Shown here: positions 60,017 to 64,000 of the stretch, one piece after another
Layout of the letters: each line of letters opens with the position of its first letter
Position numbering within the stretch: the first letter of the stretch is position 1
Assembly (NCBI RefSeq): GCF_019649055.1
Contig: NW_026570303.1
Location: forward strand, 496,001-560,000
DNA: 64,000 nt
Direction of reading: 5' to 3'
DNA from: Paramacrobiotus metropolitanus
Lineage: Eukaryota; Tardigrada; Eutardigrada; Parachela; Macrobiotidae
Notes under the pieces: generated by a model
Databases searched by the model: none
Told to the model about the DNA's origin: nothing
The model's input: only the letters and a program-made list of their open reading frames with translations
Translations under genes and position numbers: made by a program

Positions 60017-61146
60017 GTGAGCAACAAAACTCCCAACACGTCGAATGTGTCGAATGGCTCTTTGCCACTACGAGAAACGCTATCTGCATTAGAAATGCAT
60101 ATCTGGATTGGAGTACAGTTTGGCATAGGTAGTTTGGCTGCTGTTCTGATGCTTGTGTTTTTAGTAATAATGTACCGTTTGAAGAAATGGAAAAGCGGCT
60201 CGGGCGTACTGCTTCTGCATTCTGTTGCCTTAGATTTCTTACACTGCGTTGTCGGCATGCCCATAACCACACTGCCGATCTACTTGACGCAAATGAACAT
60301 CTCATTCACGTACTACTGTTCGCCGGTATACTTCTTTCACCTGGTCAACACCTGCATAAGCAACTGGACCTGGGCGGCACTCGCACTCAACCACTTCATC
60401 GCTATAATTCTGCCTCATCATTATGCTGCATTCTCTTCTCGATGGGTATCGTTTGCTGCGCTCCTCTTTACATGGGTCATATCCATCGTTATAGTGCTTC
60501 CGACGGCCAACGTTGTCCCGGGTTTAGTTTATGGGAAACACCCAACAATCGGCCATTGTGGAAGGGTTTTGGGGAAGGGAATTATTAGTGATTTGATGGT
60601 GGTCTTCGGGAGTTACATTCCTGTTGCCGTTTCGGGTTGTACATACGGAATTTTGTATGCCTTGCTTGGATATCAACGGTTACGTCGGATTACGAATGAG
60701 CAAACAGACGAATTGGAGTGGCGAACCCGAAGACGAAGACTGGCCACTGTTAAAGCACTGCTCTTCTCATTCATCCTGAATTGTATGACCGTACCTGCTC
60801 CCGTCTTAGTATCAACATATTATATCACGGTGTGGTCCAAGGATGTCCGGTCATCGATGTACGCCAGAACAATTCAATTAGTGGCCTACGCTGCGAGCCC
60901 GGTCAGATTACCACGAGTGAAATCGGTCTGATTAGACGCCGCATTTTCTATTAAGCCAACTCAGCCAATCTTTTGTAGGTAATACTCTTCGTTGTTGGGA
61001 CGGAGTACAAAACAGCACTGAAAAACGACGTTGAAAAGTGCTTGGGTTTTCTAAGGAAACAGACAGTCACATGGAATAGTGTCACGCCATCGGAAAGGGT
61101 AGTCGGCGGCCTCTCCGCTCCGCTTGATGCAAAAACTATGGGCTAA
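60017..61146 (+). CDS. Rhodopsin-like G protein-coupled receptor, copy 3, start codon GTG
   Basis: Exons 60017-60901 and 60979-61146 have the same exon 1 length (885 nt) and intron position as copy 1 and join in phase to 350 codons. All seven membrane segments are present, with the TYYCSP/GHCG cysteines, TM6 FILNCMTVPAP and TM7 tail SP/VILFVVGTEYK. Two differences from copy 1 matter. The first codon is GTG where copies 1 and 2 have ATG in the same context (AAArTGAGCAAC). The motif at the end of TM3 is NHF rather than NRF. The first in-frame ATG lies about 27 codons on, just before TM1, so translation could start there without the glycosylated N-terminus. It is otherwise open, so it is either a young pseudogene or an N-terminally shortened receptor. 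Confidence 0.75.
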
Positions 61147-64000
61147 TGTTTGTACCAACTACCAATACTGTGTAACGTAAGACGTCAAGTCTTCTTACAC
61201 ATGTATCAGTACCGTCACAAAAGCGCTGAAGTCAATTGTTTGTCAGCTTTTCCAGCTGTCTTGAAGCACAGTTCTTGCACTGTAAGTGTGGGAAGTCAGA
61301 CCTTCCGCCTCAGACACAGATGTTTATTGCGTGAGAATCGTAATCCAAAACTGAAAAATATGAAACTATATATCAAGTAGGTACATAAACAATCAACTGA
61401 TGCATTTGAAACGTGATGTTTATTGTGGGTTGAGCATACCGTGCTAAGGTAGTTACACACGCATGTACATCATAAATTGTATAAATTGTACATTGTATAA
61501 ATCACAGACAGTGCTGTGACTTATATAGCTAGACAATGCATTCTCACGGTAGAACATCTAGGTTTTAGAACTAGATAATCAGCTCACTGGAATTGCTAAA
61601 GGCAATAGTCATGAACACAGTGGACATGAATCACTATCGTAACACAGTGACGTACCTTTAACCGGTCAAAACGATTTTCCCCATGTGTAGATATGGACGA
61701 CTTCGTACAGATTAAATTTTTCGAGGCATATGTTTTTTGCTTGTACTCACAGTATTCCGCCGTATCCGACGATATCCTCTACGTATGCTTAATGTATCCT
61801 TTCAGTTTTTGACTTCTTTTTTCTTTGTTGCCGTATCCCACCGTATCTTGCAGTATCCTGTGCGTATCCCAAACGAAACCCGCTAAAAGACTTAAGAAAC
61901 CTAAGAAAACCTACGAAACCTAAAAAAAACATAAGAAAACGGGATACACAAAGTATACATGGAGGATACGCAAAGAATACTGTGAGGATACGCTAGCCAA
62001 AAAGGTGACCACATTAGGAATATTTATATTTGCAATACGTAACTGCATAGTGATGTTTGAATGCGTAGTGATGTTTGGATGCGAAAACCACAGTATCCCA
62101 CCGCATCCCACAGCATCTTTTACGTATCTTCATGTATCTTTCTTGTATCCTGCTGAATACAGGTTTAAGGGTCATAAGCAACTGCAGTATCCCAACGTAT
62201 CTTTACGTATCCTTGCTGTATCCGTCGAGTAACCGGATAATATTCTTAGGCCTCCTAATGGAATACATCTGGAATGCATAGCGGATACTGCACAGATACG
62301 GCGGGATACTGCAATGATTAAAAAAAGAAGAAAATTTAGAGGATACTGTGGAATACGGTGAGATACTGTGGATACAAGTAAAAACACATGCCCGGAAAAA
62401 TTTAACGTATACTAAACGTGCCATAGGTGCCATGTTTGCTATAAACAGTATGATGGTTTTGAAACTGCGCTTCTCCACTCCCTTGCGGTTCTGTCGTCTG
62501 GTAATGTCTTACGCTGTCCTTACCAAAGAAATCGTAATCGACCACCTATCTGGTGATATTTCTTCCCATCAATTTCCCATTTTTCTTCCCAGTTCGTCGA
62601 ACAGATAGATGGGCTTGACACTCAGGGAGCCGCAGTCCACGGTATCGGCAGTTTCCCTTACTTCCTTTCTGATTAAGAGCTCGAAACTCTATAGCTGCAA
62701 TCTACTATTAAGAACGGTGTCCACGTCCAACACTTTTCCACCTTTCAGTGAAGTACAGCGCGCTGCCTTGCTAGCATCTCCTTAGACTTCCAGTCAGATG
62801 GGTATTAATTATTAAAGTCGTGTGAATGTCAGCATTTTCTGCCAATGCCAGCCTTTTTTGCCGTTTACTTTACCACTGGAATTCAACATCCGTAAATGTC
62901 CTCAGTCCATGACTCCCTGCTAACCATGTGACCTATCGACACAAAGGAACACACTTGTTTTCAACTAGCCTTGTTTTCAACGGAAAAGAACGAACCGTTC
63001 CAATTTCTAAATGCAGTGTTCCAACAAAAATTTGGAATAATTCCTTTCCTGTTTTCGCAGTATTGGGGGACCGAGAAACTTCAGTTGCAGAAAAGAATCT
63101 GACAAGTTATAATGCTCAAACAAAGTCCAAATCCTTTGTCTATGCAAATTCCTGGCACTTTAAAGGAGCAAGCAAAAGCAGCGGCTGTGAGGTTTTTTAG
63201 GAAAACTTACTGTTAGCCATCTGCTTTTTTCCCTTCTCCTATCCTCCAGTTCGGTCGTTCCGCTTGGTCTATGAAATGGATTGCCATTATAGTAAAATCA
63301 AAATTCTCGAATCCTTGATCTTCTTCTGCCTTCTGCAGTTATAACCCAAGGGCTAAGTTTCCATTAACCATAAAAATGTACTGTGGCGCCCTGTTTGCCC
63401 TTACCCTTAAGAAAATTCTGTATTTGAAGATGTCTTATGTTATAGCCACACATGAGACAACACTGCAAGAACATTACTTACTTGAGCGACATTTTAACTG
63501 AAATGTTTAATGCTTTGTATTAATTTATTAATAATCTGACCACAAGCACTCATCGAAAAGCGGGAAATATGTGTTAAATATACCTTGAAACTGCTAGAGT
63601 TTAGTGTAATAACTTAAGGAAATGATATTCGAGTACCATATGTATCGAATTAAAAACCCTGGAGTCGTAGCTATTTTTAACGATTCACTGTTTCATTCTT
63701 TTACTCCAATTACGGGCACGAAATTTTCCGTATTACGGGACGAGCACCTATTTTGCTGACTAATTGTTGTTTCGGAGAAAACCGGTCGCGAATTTATCAA
63801 TATGGATACTCATTCTCCTATCGCTTCGGTGAATGCAGAAGAAATTAAACCAACGGATGGTTTTAATTGTGTTGTTTAACCGGATAATAAATTTACTGCC
63901 TTAAGCCTTAACCACAAACTGAGCTATATTCTAACTTTTTCTTGCGCAATAAAACTTTCTCACACCTGCGTTGAAGGGCGTTTTTTATAATACGAAATTT
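61147..64000. other. Intergenic with inverted GTATCC arrays
   Basis: Apart from the repeat region at 61750-62390, no gene is supported. An open frame at 62928-63200 (90 codons) has no recognisable features. Confidence 0.45.
61750..62390. repeat. Degenerate GTATCC / GGATAC inverted arrays
   Basis: Irregularly spaced GTATCC-type words on the plus strand (about 61750-61875) are followed by GGATAC words (about 61940-61995). The same switch then repeats (GTATCC at about 62090-62225, GGATAC at about 62280-62380). The result is two successive large imperfect foldbacks. Confidence 0.7.

Noticed and set aside
62928-63200. 90-codon open frame
   Set aside because: No recognisable features, no splice sites, isolated.

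Overview
This is nuclear DNA of an animal. It has genes split by short GT-AG introns, a SMAD2/3-type signalling gene, a PABP-binding (PAM2) protein gene, tandem families of lineage-specific genes and rhodopsin-like receptors, and a 17.3 kb Polinton/Maverick element. A tardigrade is my best guess, from the style of the tandem families and from recall rather than any diagnostic gene. Treat the species call as weak.

Layout. 0.4-2.5 kb: a multi-exon minus-strand gene ending in a PAM2 motif. 5.8-6.2 kb: a broken receptor fragment crossed by two perfect palindromes. 8.4-21.2 kb: four tandem plus-strand copies of a two-exon gene with an unrecognised N-terminal half, a BTB-like segment and a C-terminal ubiquitin domain that ends in Gly-Cys instead of Gly-Gly. 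Copies A and B are intact, C has one frameshift and D is a decayed fragment. A 91 bp inverted-repeat foldback element lies between A and B. 15.4-15.8 kb is a dead copy of the last exon of a cysteine-rich gene whose better copy is at 22.4-24.3 kb. 25.1-28.0 kb: a complete seven-exon Smad2/3-type R-SMAD (448 aa, minus strand, every exon phase checked) whose C-terminal phosphorylation motif reads SSNT rather than SSxS. 29.9-34.9 kb and 59.6-61.1 kb: three tandem copies of a receptor gene with its upstream region. The first is intact, the second is dead, and the third has GTG where the others have the start ATG. MITE-like and mariner-like relics lie among these (32.3-33.2, 35.7-36.6 and 56.8-57.2 kb).

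38,830-56,112 is a Polinton with 83 bp terminal inverted repeats that are identical base for base, flanked by near-matching 6 bp sites (ATTATT/ACTATT). Reading inward from the left it carries: a minus-strand fusion of an ADP-ribosylglycohydrolase-like domain to a BIR domain; two unidentified genes; a pX-like basic/hydrophobic small protein; a proline-rich protein; an integrase; a minor capsid (penton-type) protein; a short amphipathic protein; a major capsid protein; an adenain-type protease; a BIR-RING IAP; an intron-containing protein-primed family B DNA polymerase; and an acidic protein. I see no packaging ATPase. Several core genes are broken: major capsid, protease, polymerase, the proline-rich gene and the integrase tail. 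The accessory BIR genes are open. Neighbouring structural genes join by one-base TAATG or four-base ATGA stop-start overlaps. The 3' flanks of the two BIR genes are homologous, pointing to a duplication inside the element.

The strongest leads are the BTB-ubiquitin family ending in Cys, the Polinton ARH-BIR fusion with altered metal-site residues, and the altered SMAD tail.
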